From: Dermatophilaceae bacterium
GTDB taxonomy: Bacteria > Actinomycetota > Actinomycetes > Actinomycetales > Dermatophilaceae
NCBI GenBank assembly: GCA_014377705.1
Contig: JACMPC010000172.1
Location: forward strand, 1-32,720
Direction: 5' to 3'
DNA length: 32,720 bases
Of the stretch, positions 19,936 through 28,888 are shown one piece after another (the stretch's first letter is position 1; every line of letters begins with the position of its first letter). The notes below the pieces were generated by a model. It had not been told where the DNA came from and searched no databases. It saw nothing but the letters and a program-made list of their open reading frames with translations. A program made the translations under genes and the position numbers.

Positions 19936-20486
19936 TCGACACCCCCTGCCGCGACGTGCCTCTGGAAGAATGGGCCGCCGCACTTGGCCTGGCTCTCAGC
20001 GAAGGGTTCGACTTCTTCGACTGGCTCACCGCGGTGGACCAGACGGACGCAGAGGACAACCCCGGCTTCGACCTGGTCTGTCACCTGATGAACAGCGCGA
20101 CTGGGCATTCGAGCCAGAGTGAGCTGGCCCGGGTCCTCATCCGAACGCGGGTTCCCAGCGGTCAGCCTGCGGTCAGCGCTACCCGTCTGTGGGCCGGCGC
20201 CGCCTGGCACGAGCGCGAGACCTACGAGATGTTCGGCATCGACTTCGAGGACTTCCAGGACGGCAGCGGCCTCGGTCTGCGACCCCTCCTGCTGCCCAAT
20301 GGCTTTGAGGGGACACCGTTGCGCAAGTCATTTGTCCTCGCATCTCGCGCCAGCAAGCCCTGGCCCGGCGCGAAGGAGCCAGGTGAGGGCGGAGCCGCGC
20401 CGGGCGCGGGCGCGCTCAAGGAGAAGCCGGGCCGGCGCAAGATCAATGCCCCGGGCGTGCCCGACAGCACGTGGGGACCGCGGTGA
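19932..20486 (+). CDS. nuoC2: Second-copy complex I subunit C (diverged, no D domain)
   Basis: This is the 30-kDa peripheral-arm subunit. The family signature is [14 protein letters not shown] (92-105), followed by [19 protein letters not shown] (116-134). In ordinary NuoC the stretch after FGI.F is a GHPDLRR-type motif; here it is [13 protein letters not shown]. The length is 184 residues, with a charged, Gly/Pro-rich tail after about 140. It is not fused to NuoD, and no separate nuoD follows: the stop overlaps the nuoH2 GTG by 4 bases. The GTG start overlaps the nuoB2 stop. Identity as NuoC is clear from the signature and the gene order. Confidence 0.92.
   Translation: MIDTPCRDVPLEEWAAALGLALSEGFDFFDWLTAVDQTDAEDNPGFDLVCHLMNSATGHSSQSELARVLIRTRVPSGQPAVSATRLWAGAAWHERETYEMFGIDFEDFQDGSGLGLRPLLLPNGFEGTPLRKSFVLASRASKPWPGAKEPGEGGAAPGAGALKEKPGRRKINAPGVPDSTWGPR
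20473..20477 (+). promoter_or_regulatory. Ribosome binding site deciding the nuoH2 start
   Basis: GGGGA lies 5 bases before the GTG at 20483, which in turn overlaps the nuoC2 stop. This favours 20483 over the in-frame GTG at 20471. Confidence 0.5.
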
Positions 20487-21445
20487 ACCCCGGGCTCGAG
20501 CTGACGCTTCGACTGGTGATCGTGCTGGCGGCGTTCGTGGTGATGTCGCTGGTCGTCGGCCAGACCGAGCACAAGGTCATGGCACACATGCAGGGCCGGC
20601 TGGGCCCCATGTATGCCGGTGGGTACCACGGATGGGCGCAGCTGGTCGCGGACGCCGTCAAGTTCCTCCAGAAGGAGGACATCACGCCGGCAGCGGCCGA
20701 CCGCAGGGTGTTCCACATTGCCCCCGGGGTCGCCCTTGCGCCCTACCTCGTGGCGTTTGCGGTCATCCCCATCTCCTCGACCTGGGTCGGGGCGGACGTC
20801 CCGGCCAGTGCGTTGTTCGTTCTGGCGGCCGGCGCTGTCGGCATCCTGGGCGTCCTGATGGCAGGGTGGTCCAGCGCCAACAAGTACGCGCTGCTCGGAG
20901 GCATCCGCGCAGCCGCACAGCTGCTCAGCTACGAGCTGCCCATGGTCCTGGCGGTGTCCTCGGTCGCGCTGGCTGCCGGCTCGGTGTCCCTGACCGGCAT
21001 CGTTGACGCGTGGAGCCCGATCTGGCTGCTGTGGCAGCTCCCCGGCGCGATCGTCTTCCTGATCGCGGCGGTGGCCGAGCTCAAGCGCACCCCGTTCGAC
21101 ATGCCCGTGGCCGAGCCCGAGATCGTGATGGGGCCGCTGACCGAGTACACCGGGCTCCGGTTCGCCTTCTTCATGCTGTCCGAGTACGCCGGCATCGTGG
21201 TGATGTCCCTGTTGTTCACCGTACTGTTCCTCGGGGGTTGGCACGGTCCGTTCTCGGATGCGCTGGGCCCGTTGTGGACGCTGCTCAAGAGCGCGTTCGT
21301 CTCGGTGCTCATCATCTGGCTGCGCGTGGCCTGGCCGCGCCTTCGTGAGGATCAGCTTCAGCGCCTCGCCTGGCTGGTTCTTGTCCCCCTCGCGCTGGCT
21401 CAGCTGGCTCTGACCGCAGTATGGGTGGTGTTGAGCTCACAATGA
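20483..21445 (+). CDS. nuoH2: Second-copy complex I subunit H (diverged quinone-site motifs)
   Basis: This is an eight-helix membrane subunit of 320 residues, close to the E. coli length and without the tails of the first copy. It is recognisable from [17 protein letters not shown] (53-69), [18 protein letters not shown] and [16 protein letters not shown] (199-214). Compared with NuoH1, ERRV is EHKV (29-32), RPGPNR is [14 protein letters not shown] is ELKRTPFD, and the acidic AEGEGEL is PVAEPEI (first Glu replaced by V209). These positions line the quinone chamber and the E-channel. The start is the GTG at 20483; it ends in an ATGA overlap with nuoI2. Confidence 0.94.
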   Translation: MNPGLELTLRLVIVLAAFVVMSLVVGQTEHKVMAHMQGRLGPMYAGGYHGWAQLVADAVKFLQKEDITPAAADRRVFHIAPGVALAPYLVAFAVIPISSTWVGADVPASALFVLAAGAVGILGVLMAGWSSANKYALLGGIRAAAQLLSYELPMVLAVSSVALAAGSVSLTGIVDAWSPIWLLWQLPGAIVFLIAAVAELKRTPFDMPVAEPEIVMGPLTEYTGLRFAFFMLSEYAGIVVMSLLFTVLFLGGWHGPFSDALGPLWTLLKSAFVSVLIIWLRVAWPRLREDQLQRLAWLVLVPLALAQLALTAVWVVLSSQ

Positions 21446-22008
21446 CCGATCCAAGACATTCACCAAAGAAACCCTCCAAGGCCCTTGGCTTCGTGCCTGG
21501 TCTGCTCAAGGGAATGGCCACCACGGCCAGGACTCTTGGCCGGCCCAGCCACACCGCTGAGTATCCGGACGTGCAGCCACAGCTGCCGCCGCGCACCCGG
21601 GGGGTCATCGCGCTGCTCGAGGAGAACTGCACCAACTGCATGTTGTGTGCACGCGAGTGCCCCGACTGGTGCATCTACATCGACTCGCACAAAGAGACGC
21701 TTCCGGCGACCACCGAGGGGGGGCGTGAGCGCCAGCGCAACGTGCTCGACCGTTTCGCGATCGACTTCTCCCTGTGCATGTTCTGCGGGATCTGCATAGA
21801 GGTCTGTCCCTTCGACGCCCTGCACTGGACCCCTGAGTTCGAGTACGCCGAGCTCGACATCCGGGACCTGCTTCATGAGAAGTCCCGGCTCGGGCAGTGG
21901 ATGGCCACCGTGCCACCGCCGCCGGCGCTCGACCCGCACTCGGCGCAGGCACAGGAGATCGTCGCGGCGAACAAGCCGCCGAGAGCGGCCCCGGAGGCGC
22001 GCGCATGA
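21442..22008 (+). CDS. nuoI2: Second-copy complex I subunit I (2x[4Fe-4S])
   Basis: This ferredoxin-like subunit has two complete cluster motifs: C63, C66, C69, C73 ([12 protein letters not shown]) and C112, C115, C118, C122 ([12 protein letters not shown]). A fifth cysteine, C77 (PDWC), follows the first motif where NuoI1 has Ala-Ile. With NuoEFG missing from this operon, NuoI2 is the natural entry point for electrons from a soluble donor such as ferredoxin. The start is the ATG at 21442, overlapping the nuoH2 stop; an ATG at 21421 would add seven residues. The length is 188. The C-terminal 40 residues are Pro/Ala-rich. It overlaps nuoJ2 by 4 bases. Confidence 0.95.
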   Translation: MTDPRHSPKKPSKALGFVPGLLKGMATTARTLGRPSHTAEYPDVQPQLPPRTRGVIALLEENCTNCMLCARECPDWCIYIDSHKETLPATTEGGRERQRNVLDRFAIDFSLCMFCGICIEVCPFDALHWTPEFEYAELDIRDLLHEKSRLGQWMATVPPPPALDPHSAQAQEIVAANKPPRAAPEARA

Positions 22009-22598
22009 CCACGCTGGACATCCTTTTCGCCGCGGTTGGCCTGATCACGGCGGCGAGTGCCGTTCTGGCGGTGACCACCCATCATCTCGTGCATGCCGCA
22101 CTCTGGCTGGTCGTGACCCTGGGCACCCTGGCCGGCTGCTACCTGATCCTGGGAGCCGAGCTGGTGGCGCTGGTGCAGCTGCTCATCTACGTGGGCGCAG
22201 TCGTGGTGCTCGTGCTCTTCGCGCTCATGCTGACCCGCGCTCCCATCGGCAGCAGTCCCGAGCACAGCGCGAGTCTGGTCCAACGAGTGGCCGCAGCGCT
22301 CATCGGCGCCGGCACCACCGCGCTGTTTGCCTCGGTGCTGCTGCCGGCCCTGGGCGGGGAGCTCCGCACCACCAGAGCCGGTGATACCCAGAGCATCGCC
22401 ACCCAGCTGTTCGGGTCGTGGGTGTGGCCCTTCGAGCTGCTTTCACTGCTGCTGCTGGTCGCCTTGATAGCCGCGCTGGCCGTCTCCCGGATGCCGACGA
22501 CCCCGACGATTCCGACGACCCCGATGATTCCGACGACCCTGACGACCCGGACGAGCGTGGACGACATACCGGCGAAGACCGGTGGGGAGTCAGCATGA
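22005..22598 (+). CDS. nuoJ2: Second-copy complex I subunit J
   Basis: This is a five-helix membrane subunit. The family core is [24 protein letters not shown] plus [23 protein letters not shown]. The start is the ATG at 22005, overlapping the nuoI2 stop, which gives 197 residues; the frame is open further upstream only inside nuoI2. After the last helix (SRM) the tail is a Thr/Pro repeat ([18 protein letters not shown]) encoded by three 18-bp DNA repeats, followed by an acidic end. The tail is not part of the conserved family and is probably a recent expansion. It overlaps nuoK2 as ATGA. Confidence 0.92.
   Translation: MTTLDILFAAVGLITAASAVLAVTTHHLVHAALWLVVTLGTLAGCYLILGAELVALVQLLIYVGAVVVLVLFALMLTRAPIGSSPEHSASLVQRVAAALIGAGTTALFASVLLPALGGELRTTRAGDTQSIATQLFGSWVWPFELLSLLLLVALIAALAVSRMPTTPTIPTTPMIPTTLTTRTSVDDIPAKTGGESA
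22494..22547 (+). repeat. 18-bp tandem repeat, three copies, in the 3' end of nuoJ2
   Basis: Copies lie at 22494-22511, 22512-22529 and 22530-22547, with consensus CCGACGACCCCGAYGATT. The first two differ at one base, and the third is more diverged. The unit is six codons, so gain or loss of copies keeps the frame. Confidence 0.9.
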
Positions 22599-22894
22599 TT
22601 CATCTGTGGCTGCCACTCCTGCTCGTCTGCGTCCTGGCCGGGGCTGGTGCCTACGGCGTGATTGCCCGGCGCAACGCGGTGCTGGTCCTGATCGGCGTCG
22701 AGCTGATCCTCAACGCCGCCAACCTGCTGTTTGTCACGACGGCCTCGGTACGGGGCGACCAGCTGCGCACCGGCTACGTCCTGACGTTGTTCCTCATCAC
22801 CATTGCCGCTGCCGAGATGGGGGTCGCGCTGGCCGTGATCCTGGCCTTGTTCCGCGACCGTGGCCACATCGACCTGAGTGAGCCCGGTTCATGA
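22595..22894 (+). CDS. nuoK2: Second-copy complex I subunit K
   Basis: This is a three-helix MrpC-like subunit of 99 residues, the same length as NuoK1. Both membrane glutamates are kept: E36 in GVELILNAANL and E74 in AAAEMGVALAVI. The ATG at 22595 overlaps the nuoJ2 stop and has GGGGAG about 6 bases upstream. Retention of both glutamates suggests that the membrane arm of this second complex still moves protons. Confidence 0.95.
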   Translation: MIHLWLPLLLVCVLAGAGAYGVIARRNAVLVLIGVELILNAANLLFVTTASVRGDQLRTGYVLTLFLITIAAAEMGVALAVILALFRDRGHIDLSEPGS

Positions 22895-24876
22895 GCGATT
22901 CCGTTTCACTGTCCGCCCAGGTTGTCATCCTCGCTCCCTTCGTAGCGGCGATCCTGGGCTTGCTGGTGGCCCGTAACCGGCCGGCCGGCGCCCTCATCTC
23001 TATCGCTGGTGCGGCCGTGAGCCTGGTCGCCGGGGCCCACGTCCTGTACGCCATTCATCACGGGCCCTTCAGCCCCGAGGTCCCGACCGTGGGGCCCCTG
23101 CCCCTGGGCCAGCTCAAAATGCCTCTGACCCTGCTGGTCGACGAGCTCAGCGCGATCGTGGTGGTGGCCGTGGCCATCGTCGGGCTGGCGGTCCAGCTCT
23201 TCTCCCAGTGGTATCTGCACGATGACGACCGCTATGGCGTCTTCGTCGCATCGGTCTCCCTGTTCCTGTCTGCCATGTTCCTCGTCGTCCTGTCCGGCGA
23301 CCTGGTGCTCACCCTCATCGGCTGGGAGGTGATGGGCTGGTGCTCCTACCTGCTCATCGGCCACAACAGCCGCAAGGAGTCCGCCAACAAGGCTGCCACC
23401 AAAGCGTTCCTGGTCACCCGGATCGCCGACCTGGCCTTCGTCATCGGTCTGATCATCCTGGCGTCGGGGGTCTCAACCACCTCCATCACGGCGGTGATCG
23501 ACGGGTGGCCCGATCTGCCGGCCGCCTCGCTGACGGCGGCGTTCCTCTGCCTGCTCATCGGGGTTGCCGGTAAATCGGCGCAGTTCCCGTTCCACGACTG
23601 GCTGCCGGACGCGATGGAGGGCCCGACACCTGCCTCGGCCCTCATCCACGCGGCGACGATGGTCGCCGCCGGCACGTTCTTCCTGGCGCGGCTGTTCCCG
23701 ATCTTCGTCCTGTCCGACCCGGCCCGGCTCGCCCTCGCGATGATCACCGCGGTGACGATGGTCGGCGCGGCGATCATCGCCTTCGGGCAGTCAGACCTCA
23801 AACGCATGCTGGCCTACTCCACCCTGAGCCAGATCGCACTGATGCTCTCAGCGCTGGCCGTCGCGCCGGCATCGGTGGGAGCCGGTCCCGGGGTTCTGCA
23901 CCTGTTGTCGCACGCGATGTTCAAGGCGTTGCTGTTTCTCGCGATCGGGTGGCTCAGCGTTCTGGTCGCAGGCACGGCGGCGGCCAAGATGTCCGGGGGG
24001 GTGCGCTACCACCCGCAGCTGAGACTGCCCATCGCCATCGGCTTGCTGGCACTTGCCGGAGTGCCTCCGCTGGTGGGGTTCGTGTCCAAGGAGTCCATCC
24101 TGGGGGCGGCCTACGACAACGTCACAGAGCTAGGTTCGCTGTCGGGGTGGATCGTCCTGGTCTCTTTCGGGGTGACCGTGGTGCTCACTGCCGCCTACTG
24201 CACCCGTGCCTGGCTGGTCCTCACCCATCTGAGCCCCGCGGATGAGGCAGTGCGGCGTGCCTCGCTCGCGGCGTCGCGCACGGTCGTGGACGTCAGCCTG
24301 GTCGAGATCTTCACGGAGCCGGCACCCGGCACCGTTCGCGACTCCAGCGGCACGCCGGGGCAGCCCGCCGCGGAGGTCGAGCACGACCATGGTCATGCCG
24401 GCATCTTCCCCGGTGCCCGCGTCTCGATCGGCGCCCTGGCCTTCCTGTCGGTGGTCGGAGGGCTGATCATCTTCACGCCGCTGGTGGGGGTTGAGCCACA
24501 TCTTGTCTGGGGACTGGCAGCAAGCTCTTTGCTTCTGATCCTGGTGGCCTGGTTGTCGGTGCGGCGGATGGCGGCCATGAACAGTAGTGGCGATGCCGCA
24601 GATTTCCTGGGCGCACGCCGAATAGCGCTGTTCGACAGAGGTTTTGGAGTGGACGGTATCTATGTCGCAGTTGTGTCCCCGGTGGTCAGACTGGCCCGGA
24701 TCGTGGTGACCGCAGACCGTGATCTCATTGACGCCTCTGTTCGCAGCACGGTGGTGGCGACCAGGTGGGCCGGCGCGGCGAGCGAGCGGGCGCATACCCG
24801 CAAGCCGTCCGATTACCTCGTGTGGTTGCTGCTCGGACTCCTGGTGGTTGGCGTGTCGGGCGTGACGTTGTGGTGA
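22891..24876 (+). CDS. nuoL2: Second-copy complex I subunit L (antiporter-like)
   Basis: This is an antiporter-like pump subunit of 661 residues. E146 in LIGWEVMGWCSYLLIGHN and K228 in AGKSAQFPFHDWLPDAMEGP match the pump residues of NuoL1. SDLKRMLAYSTLSQIALML and HLLSHAMFKALLFLAIG follow. The C-terminal part has the long lateral-helix region and a final membrane anchor (DYLVWLLLGLLVVGVSGVTLW region). A short His-rich loop (EHDHGHAG) before the last helices is common in NuoL proteins. The ATG overlaps the nuoK2 stop, and the end overlaps nuoM2. Confidence 0.96.
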   Translation: MSDSVSLSAQVVILAPFVAAILGLLVARNRPAGALISIAGAAVSLVAGAHVLYAIHHGPFSPEVPTVGPLPLGQLKMPLTLLVDELSAIVVVAVAIVGLAVQLFSQWYLHDDDRYGVFVASVSLFLSAMFLVVLSGDLVLTLIGWEVMGWCSYLLIGHNSRKESANKAATKAFLVTRIADLAFVIGLIILASGVSTTSITAVIDGWPDLPAASLTAAFLCLLIGVAGKSAQFPFHDWLPDAMEGPTPASALIHAATMVAAGTFFLARLFPIFVLSDPARLALAMITAVTMVGAAIIAFGQSDLKRMLAYSTLSQIALMLSALAVAPASVGAGPGVLHLLSHAMFKALLFLAIGWLSVLVAGTAAAKMSGGVRYHPQLRLPIAIGLLALAGVPPLVGFVSKESILGAAYDNVTELGSLSGWIVLVSFGVTVVLTAAYCTRAWLVLTHLSPADEAVRRASLAASRTVVDVSLVEIFTEPAPGTVRDSSGTPGQPAAEVEHDHGHAGIFPGARVSIGALAFLSVVGGLIIFTPLVGVEPHLVWGLAASSLLLILVAWLSVRRMAAMNSSGDAADFLGARRIALFDRGFGVDGIYVAVVSPVVRLARIVVTADRDLIDASVRSTVVATRWAGAASERAHTRKPSDYLVWLLLGLLVVGVSGVTLW

Positions 24877-26363
24877 TCCTCCTGTTCGCCGCCCTGGCGA
24901 TTCCCGCGGTCGCGGGCACCGCCCTGATCCTCTCCGGGCGTGGCTCCCGACCGTTGTCCGGGGGCAACGCGAACATGCTCAGCCTCGTCGCCAGCCTGGC
25001 CACCGCTGCCTTCGTCCTGGCAGCGGTGATCGCCCGACCGGTGGTCGACCAGCAGTGGCTGCCATCGCTCGGGATCCGGTTGCAGTTCGCCGTCGACGGC
25101 ATCAGCGCGCCCTTGCTCATTCTCACCGCGGCGCTCAGCGTCGCGGTGGTGGTCCACGCCGGATCACGGCCTCCGCACGGTGGCTCACCCGCGACGTTCT
25201 ACGGATGTCTGCAGCTCGTCGAGCTCGGCGCGCTGGCGACCTTCTTTGCGCGCGACGCCATCATCTTCTACGTGTCCTTCGAGATCGTGCTGATCCCCAT
25301 GTGGGTGCTGATCTCCCGCTACGGAGACTCCCGTGACCTGGTGGCGCGAGCCGACGCGTCAGGGCGCTTTGTGCTTTTCACGGTTCTCGGCTCGACTCTC
25401 ATGCTCATCGGCATCCTTGCTCTCGTCCAGGCTTCGGGCACAGCCAGCCTGGACGCCCTCGCCGCCTCCCGCGGAGCGGGACTGGAACGGCATACGCAGA
25501 TCATCATCGCGGCGTTGCTCCTGGTCGGGCTCAGCATCAAGATCCCGGTGTTCCCGCTGCACACGTGGCTGCCCCCCGCACACACCATCGCGCCCACCGC
25601 GGGTTCGGTGATGCTGGCGGCAGTGCTGCTGAAGATGGGCACCTACGGCGTCGTCAGGCTGGTGATCGCCCCGCTGCCCATCGGATTCGGTGCTCTGGCG
25701 CCGGCGTTCGCCATCCTCGGTGTCGCGGGCATCATCTGGGGAGGTCTGGCCTGCCTGGTCGAGAACGACCTCAAGAGACTCATCGCCTACTCCTCGGTTG
25801 CGCACATGGGCTTCGTCGTCCTGGGCCTCTCGAGCGGTACGACAGTGGGGCTGCAGGCGGCGCTGTTCGCCAACATCGCCCACGGCGTCGTGTCCGCCCT
25901 GCTCTTCTTCCTTGTCGGCGGTCTCAAGGAACGCTGGGGATCAGCCGACCTGGCCACCGCGCGCGCTGCGCTGCGTGAAGTCTCGCCGCGCCTCGGCTTC
26001 GCCCTGATCGTCGGCTTCGCCGCCTCGCTCGGGCTTCCGGGACTGGTCGGCTTCTGGGGCGAGTTCCTGGCGATGTACTCCGCCTGGAACCCTGCCCCCG
26101 ACCGCCCCCTGCTGCTGATGCGTGTCCTCGTCGTCGTGGCCGTGCTGGGTGCCGGAGTGGCCGCTGGATACTCCCTGCGTGTCTTGCGCCTCATCTGGTC
26201 GGGTGATCGCACGACGCCTGCTCACACTGACGCCCGCGGCGGCGAATGGTCCGTGCTGGCAGTCCTGGTCTGCTCGGTTCTCGTCCTGGGCGTCGCTCCG
26301 GGGCTGGTGCTGAACTCCACCGCCAAGGACGTCGCCGCCATCACCGCGGAGGTGTCCCGATGA
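24873..26363 (+). CDS. nuoM2: Second-copy complex I subunit M (antiporter-like)
   Basis: This is an antiporter-like subunit with conserved VSFEIVLIPMWVLISRYGD (pump Glu), LSIKIPVFPLHTWLPPAHT (Lys) and NDLKRLIAYSSVAHMGFVVLGL. The start is taken as the GTG at 24873, overlapping the nuoL2 stop as GTGA, for 496 residues; the neighbouring GTG at 24870 is equally possible, and neither has a strong ribosome binding site. The frame runs back to 24765 only as an overlap with nuoL2. In the loop after HTWLP the usual D-A-H-x-E-A-P reads P-A-H-T-I-A-P, so two acidic residues are lost. Confidence 0.94.
   Translation: MILLFAALAIPAVAGTALILSGRGSRPLSGGNANMLSLVASLATAAFVLAAVIARPVVDQQWLPSLGIRLQFAVDGISAPLLILTAALSVAVVVHAGSRPPHGGSPATFYGCLQLVELGALATFFARDAIIFYVSFEIVLIPMWVLISRYGDSRDLVARADASGRFVLFTVLGSTLMLIGILALVQASGTASLDALAASRGAGLERHTQIIIAALLLVGLSIKIPVFPLHTWLPPAHTIAPTAGSVMLAAVLLKMGTYGVVRLVIAPLPIGFGALAPAFAILGVAGIIWGGLACLVENDLKRLIAYSSVAHMGFVVLGLSSGTTVGLQAALFANIAHGVVSALLFFLVGGLKERWGSADLATARAALREVSPRLGFALIVGFAASLGLPGLVGFWGEFLAMYSAWNPAPDRPLLLMRVLVVVAVLGAGVAAGYSLRVLRLIWSGDRTTPAHTDARGGEWSVLAVLVCSVLVLGVAPGLVLNSTAKDVAAITAEVSR
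26348..26352 (+). promoter_or_regulatory. Ribosome binding site deciding the nuoN2 start
   Basis: GGAGG, 7 bases before the ATG at 26360, which overlaps the nuoM2 stop. It rules out the longer upstream frame that opens at 26246. Confidence 0.7.
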
Positions 26364-27880
26364 GTCAAGCCGTCGTCAGCGTGAACGCCGGGCTGCTCCT
26401 GCCGGTGCTCGCACCGGCTGCCGGAGCGGCGATCATCCTGGTCACCGATGTGGTGGTCCAGCACCTTCGCCGGACGCACTACGTGATCGCGCTGCTCAGC
26501 CTCCTGGTGGGTGCCGCTGCGACCGTTGCCGGGCTGGGCCTGGGCCGGGTCGCCGGAGAGGCCCGCCGAACGCTCTGCCTGCCGGACGGTGGCCAGTGCA
26601 TGTATGTCGCGGACTCGGTGACGTCCACCCTCCAGCTTGCCGCGCTGCTGACCGCTGCGCTGACCCTGCTGCTGAGCTGGCCCGACGACAAGTTGGAGTC
26701 GCCCGGGGGGACTGCTGTCATCGTGAGCCTCGTCCTGGCTGCGACCGCCGGTGCGACGGCTGTGGCCGGTGCCCGGGACCTTGGTACCTGGCTGGTCGCC
26801 CTCGAGCTCGCCACGCTCCCGACGGTCGCGCTGGTCGCCCTGCGAGGCGCGCGCTCCGCAATCTCCGGGGCCGTGGCTCTGCTCACCGCGGCTCTGGTCT
26901 CGTTCGGTCTGCTGGCTCTGGCAGCCGGGCTCTGGTACACGGCGACCGGAAGCGGCTTCCTTACTCCCGTGGCTGCGCTGGCAATGGTGGGGGACCCGAC
27001 GAGACGGCCGATCCTGGTCCTTGCCGTGGTCGTGGCCATCGCCGGAATCGGCTTCAAGCTCTCCCTGGTGCCGTTCCATGCCTGGACCCCCGAGGCCTAT
27101 GACGGCGCCCCCCTGCCGATCGCCGCCTTCCTGGCCGGGGTCTCCAAGATCGCGGCCCTGGCCGCGCTGCTCGTCATGATCCGGGCCATCGCCCCGCTGG
27201 GCGCTCCGCCACTGGCTGCCATCGCGATCGTCTCCGCGGTCAGCATGACCCTTGGCAACATCATGGCGCTGCGCCAGAACGGTGTCATCCGGCTGCTCGC
27301 CTGGTCCACGGTGGCACAGGCGGGCTGGGTTGTCCTTCCGCTGGCCGCGGTCTCCAGTTCCGCGGTTCATGCCTCCGGGGCCTACCTGCTGGCCTATGTT
27401 CTGGCCACCCTCCTGGCCTTCGCCGTGATCGCGGCCCTGGTCCAGATCAGGGGAGCGGCACGCGCACGTGACCTCGCGCAATACCGTGGGCTGCTGGGTG
27501 ACCACCCGATCCTGGCCAGTGCTCTCGCGCTGGCGTTGCTGTCGCTGGCCGGGCTGCCGCCGGGCATCCTGGGCCTGGTGGCCAAGGTCGCCGCGCTGCG
27601 GCCCGTCGTCGACAGCGAGCTGTGGTTGCTGGCCGTCATCGCGGCTTTCAACGCTGTCCTGGGCGTTGCCGTCTACCTGCGGTGGTTGCTCGTCGTCATC
27701 TCCACCTCCGACCCGGCAGCCAAGGTTCCGGCTCCGGCAGTGCCGGACGGCGTGAGCCCGGTGGCCGCAACCGTGGCCCGGGTCCACCCGGCGACTCTGG
27801 TCGCTGTCGGTTTCACCGCGGTGGCACTGGTGGTGACCAGCCTCAGCCCGCAGACGCTGGTGGGGATGCTCGGCATCTGA
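26360..27880 (+). CDS. nuoN2: Second-copy complex I subunit N (antiporter-like)
   Basis: This is an antiporter-like subunit of 506 residues and the last gene of the ten-gene operon. Conserved parts are [22 protein letters not shown] with the membrane Glu, [21 protein letters not shown] with the Lys, and [21 protein letters not shown]. The gene lies 71 bp upstream of htpX on the same strand, so read-through into htpX is possible. An AT-rich TTCAATATCC at 27887-27896 could hold a -10 for htpX, but no -35 was found. Confidence 0.94.
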   Translation: MSQAVVSVNAGLLLPVLAPAAGAAIILVTDVVVQHLRRTHYVIALLSLLVGAAATVAGLGLGRVAGEARRTLCLPDGGQCMYVADSVTSTLQLAALLTAALTLLLSWPDDKLESPGGTAVIVSLVLAATAGATAVAGARDLGTWLVALELATLPTVALVALRGARSAISGAVALLTAALVSFGLLALAAGLWYTATGSGFLTPVAALAMVGDPTRRPILVLAVVVAIAGIGFKLSLVPFHAWTPEAYDGAPLPIAAFLAGVSKIAALAALLVMIRAIAPLGAPPLAAIAIVSAVSMTLGNIMALRQNGVIRLLAWSTVAQAGWVVLPLAAVSSSAVHASGAYLLAYVLATLLAFAVIAALVQIRGAARARDLAQYRGLLGDHPILASALALALLSLAGLPPGILGLVAKVAALRPVVDSELWLLAVIAAFNAVLGVAVYLRWLLVVISTSDPAAKVPAPAVPDGVSPVAATVARVHPATLVAVGFTAVALVVTSLSPQTLVGMLGI

Positions 27881-27951
27881 CGGCGCTTCAATATCCGGCG
27901 ACCGAGGCAGGTTGCCGGAACACCATGCCCTACGGCCGCGTTGGAGAGAGC

Positions 27952-28830
27952 ATGCACAACCACTACAACGGCCTGAAGACCACGCTGCTCTTCAGCGGCA
28001 TCTTCGCCCTCCTGCTCGCGCTCGGTTCGCTGTTCGCGGGCGGGACGTACCTCTGGGCCTTTGCGCTCTTCGGGGTCGTGATGACCGGCTACGGATACTG
28101 GAACAGCGACAAGATCGCGATCAAGGCGATGCGCGCCCGACCGGTCACCGAAGCGGAGGCGCCGGCGATGTACCGCATCGTGCGTGAGCTCTCGACGGCG
28201 GCGACCAAGCCGATGCCGCGCCTGTTCATCTCGCCCACCGAGGCACCCAATGCCTTTGCCACCGGGCGCAACCCGGCCAACGCCGCGGTCTGCTGCACCG
28301 AGGGGATCCTGGAGCTGCTGGACGAGCGCGAGCTGCGCGGGGTCCTCGGGCACGAGCTCATGCACGTCTACAACCGGGACATCCTGACGTCGTCGGTGGC
28401 GGCTGCCATCGCCGGCGTGATCACCAGCGTGGCCCAGATGTTCATGCTCATGAGCATGTTCGGCGGCGGTGGCAACAGCGACGAGGACCGCCCGAACCCT
28501 ATCGCCATGATGGCCATGGCCCTGCTTGCGCCGCTTGCCGCCACCACGATTCAGCTGGCGATCACCCGGACCCGTGAGTACGACGCGGACGAGGACGGCG
28601 CCAGGCTCACCGGCGACCCGCTGGCCCTCGCGTCGGCGCTGCGCAAGCTGGAGCGCGGGACGGCTGCAGCGCCGCTGGCACCCGAGCGTGACCTGGTCAA
28701 CGCCAGCCACATGATGATCGCGAACCCGTTTCGCGCCAAGGACGTCTCGAGGTTCTTCGCCACCCATCCGCCGATGGCCGACCGGATTGCCCGCCTGGAG
28801 ACGATGGCCTCGGGGTATCGCGGCCACTGA
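27952..28830 (+). CDS. htpX: Membrane-bound zinc metalloprotease HtpX
   Basis: This is an M48-family stress protease that degrades misfolded membrane proteins. Two hydrophobic helices lie at about 11-30 and 33-50. The zinc site is HELMH (134-138) in [13 protein letters not shown], with the third ligand E209 in [13 protein letters not shown], the motif specific to HtpX. Further membrane segments lie at about 145-165 and 183-203. The start is the ATG at 27952 (GGAG 5 bases upstream), giving 292 residues, normal for HtpX. An in-frame ATG at 27925 would add nine residues. The gene is probably transcribed with, or just after, the second nuo operon. Confidence 0.95.
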   Translation: MHNHYNGLKTTLLFSGIFALLLALGSLFAGGTYLWAFALFGVVMTGYGYWNSDKIAIKAMRARPVTEAEAPAMYRIVRELSTAATKPMPRLFISPTEAPNAFATGRNPANAAVCCTEGILELLDERELRGVLGHELMHVYNRDILTSSVAAAIAGVITSVAQMFMLMSMFGGGGNSDEDRPNPIAMMAMALLAPLAATTIQLAITRTREYDADEDGARLTGDPLALASALRKLERGTAAAPLAPERDLVNASHMMIANPFRAKDVSRFFATHPPMADRIARLETMASGYRGH

Positions 28831-28837
28831 CCGCGCC

Positions 28838-28866
28838 CCGGCGGGACCTGGGGCAGTCCCTGCCGG
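28838..28866 (+). terminator. 10-bp hairpin between htpX and pepN
   Basis: CCGGC plus GGGAC pairs with GTCCC plus GCCGG, with one bulged T and an 8-base loop. It is a strong GC stem starting 8 bases after the htpX stop. There is no T-tract, so it is either a tail-less actinobacterial-type terminator or an mRNA-processing element. Confidence 0.4.
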
Positions 28867-28888
28867 CCACTTCTGAGAGAGTGCGGGG

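Noticed and set aside
19932-20486. Possible NuoC-NuoD fusion in the second operon
   Set aside because: The gene ends after 184 residues, with no LHTGIEK-type or other NuoD motif in any frame before nuoH2.
24378-24410. His-rich loop (EHDHGHAG) in NuoL2 as a metal site
   Set aside because: Short His-rich loops at this place are common in NuoL proteins; NuoL1 also has HPHESP nearby.
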